A stretch of 24,529 nucleotides of DNA from Phycisphaerae bacterium (GTDB lineage Bacteria > Planctomycetota > Phycisphaerae > UBA1845), in contig BQJS01000050.1 of assembly GCA_021604825.1 (NCBI GenBank), positions 1 through 24,529 on the forward strand. Reading direction: 5' to 3'. The position numbers were made by a program, and so were the translations under genes. Below the pieces are notes generated by a model that was given only the letters and a program-made list of their open reading frames with translations, ran no database searches and was not told the origin of the DNA. The first letter of the stretch is position 1. Every line of letters begins with the position of its first letter. Of this stretch, positions 23,886-24,529 are shown one piece after another.

Positions 23886-24529
23886 ATGAAATCAATTGAT
23901 TCGTTCGTCGCGGACCGCATCGCCGGTATTTCAACGTCGGGTATTCGGCGCATCTTTGATTTGGCTGCGACGTTGGAGAATCCGATTGATTTTTCGATGG
24001 GGCAACCCGACTTCCCCGTTCCCGATGCGACCAAGGCTGCCGCCCACGCAGCGATTGACGCCGATCAAAATGGATACACCGTTACGTATGGGTTGGTTGA
24101 ACTTCGCGACAAGATCAAGGCATCGCTCGCCAAAGAGTTCGATTGGGATCCGACGGTCTTTGCAACGTGTGGTGTTTCCGGCGGGTTGAACCTGGCGATG
24201 ATCGCGATCTGCAATCCGGGCGATGAGATTCTGATCCCCGATCCGTATTTCGTTTCGTATCCAATGCACGTGGAGCTAGCTGGCGGGAAGGTTGTGCCCG
24301 TGGACACCGCACCCGGTTTTGAGATGACAGCCGACCTGGTGGAAGCAGCCCTGACGCCAAAGTCGAAAGCCATCCTGCTCAACTCGCCGAGCAATCCAAC
24401 CGGTGTAATCTACTCCGATGAAAACGTCAAAGCCATTTGCGAACTCGCCCGCCGCAAGGATCTGCTGATCATCAGCGACGAGATTTACAACTTGCTGAGT
24501 TTCGATTCGTCGCCCGCAAGTCCGGTGAC
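23886..24529 (+). CDS. Class I/II aminotransferase, N-terminal part (window edge)
   Basis: The first 214 codons of a PLP-dependent aminotransferase, open to the end of the window without a stop. Fold-type I motifs appear in order: SMGQPDFPVPDATK (about 38-51), NGYTVTYGLVELRDKI (about 64-79), CGVSGGLNLAMIAICNPGDE (about 98-117) with the small PLP-contacting loop, DPYFVSYPMHVELAGG, LNSPSNPTGVIYS (about 171-183) that contains the conserved Asn of the PLP pocket, and IISDEIYNLLSFD with the Asp that contacts PLP nitrogen. The catalytic Lys is beyond the window. The sequence resembles the aspartate/aromatic aminotransferase subfamily, but substrate cannot be named. The ATG at 23886 follows GAGGT at eight bases. 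It begins after a strong terminator, so it has its own promoter, although I cannot pick it. Confidence 0.9.
   Translation, partial: MKSIDSFVADRIAGISTSGIRRIFDLAATLENPIDFSMGQPDFPVPDATKAAAHAAIDADQNGYTVTYGLVELRDKIKASLAKEFDWDPTVFATCGVSGGLNLAMIAICNPGDEILIPDPYFVSYPMHVELAGGKVVPVDTAPGFEMTADLVEAALTPKSKAILLNSPSNPTGVIYSDENVKAICELARRKDLLIISDEIYNLLSFDSSPASPV

Noticed and set aside
1..24529. CRISPR array or defence system
   Set aside because: No regularly spaced repeats of 25-40 bases and no cas, restriction or abortive-infection family was recognised.

Overview
The window reads as chromosomal DNA of a planctomycete or close PVC-superphylum relative. The best clue is the small basic protein at 23458-23688, which matches the PVC signature family TIGR04137 (first half beginning MSLDKSLK, then RSERIEVLKEEERW). 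Supporting clues are a TIGR03790-type surface protein, a DUF1573 protein and an EF-G of the spd/mitochondrial EFG1 type. Several long exported proteins are rich in Asp, Ser and Gly. No plasmid, phage or CRISPR signature is visible. The only mobile DNA is the end of an insertion sequence on the left edge. The class within the phylum cannot be settled from this window.

Layout. 1-139: IS end with the first 23 codons of a transposase, reading leftward. 168-3257: three leftward genes (a hypothetical protein, a TPR plus outer-membrane beta-barrel protein, a SAM methyltransferase). 3620-11024: five rightward genes: a CAP/SCP lipoprotein, an endonuclease/exonuclease/phosphatase-fold hydrolase, a large PKD-repeat surface protein, and a tight pair made of a GCS2-like ligase with CBS domains and a zinc aspartoacylase/desuccinylase-type hydrolase. 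11050-12477: a leftward membrane diguanylate cyclase, convergent with that pair. 12824-16331: rightward DUF1573 protein, small membrane protein and CgeB-like glycosyltransferase. 16358-18654: leftward sugar-nucleotide epimerase and a lipoprotein of unknown function. 18728-23688: rightward small lipoprotein, stand-alone EF-G, a 98-residue hypothetical protein, a membrane-anchored SPOR-like protein and the PVC small basic protein, closed by a strong intrinsic terminator (23801-23835). 23886 to the end: a class I aminotransferase cut by the window edge.

How genes may work together. The ligase/hydrolase pair (7900-11024) is the clearest functional unit. It has one candidate promoter and a 26-base gap, and could make and break an amide-linked glutamate- or amino-acid-type compound under nucleotide control through the CBS domains. 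The glycosyltransferase and epimerase are convergent neighbours and may both serve surface-polysaccharide or glycoprotein synthesis. Many of the remaining genes encode envelope or exported proteins. I did not see a coherent undescribed defence or mobile system. The most interesting leads are the ligase/hydrolase pair, a 15-codon upstream ORF overlapping a lipoprotein start by TGATG, palindromes at the methyltransferase promoter, and a structured leader before EF-G.
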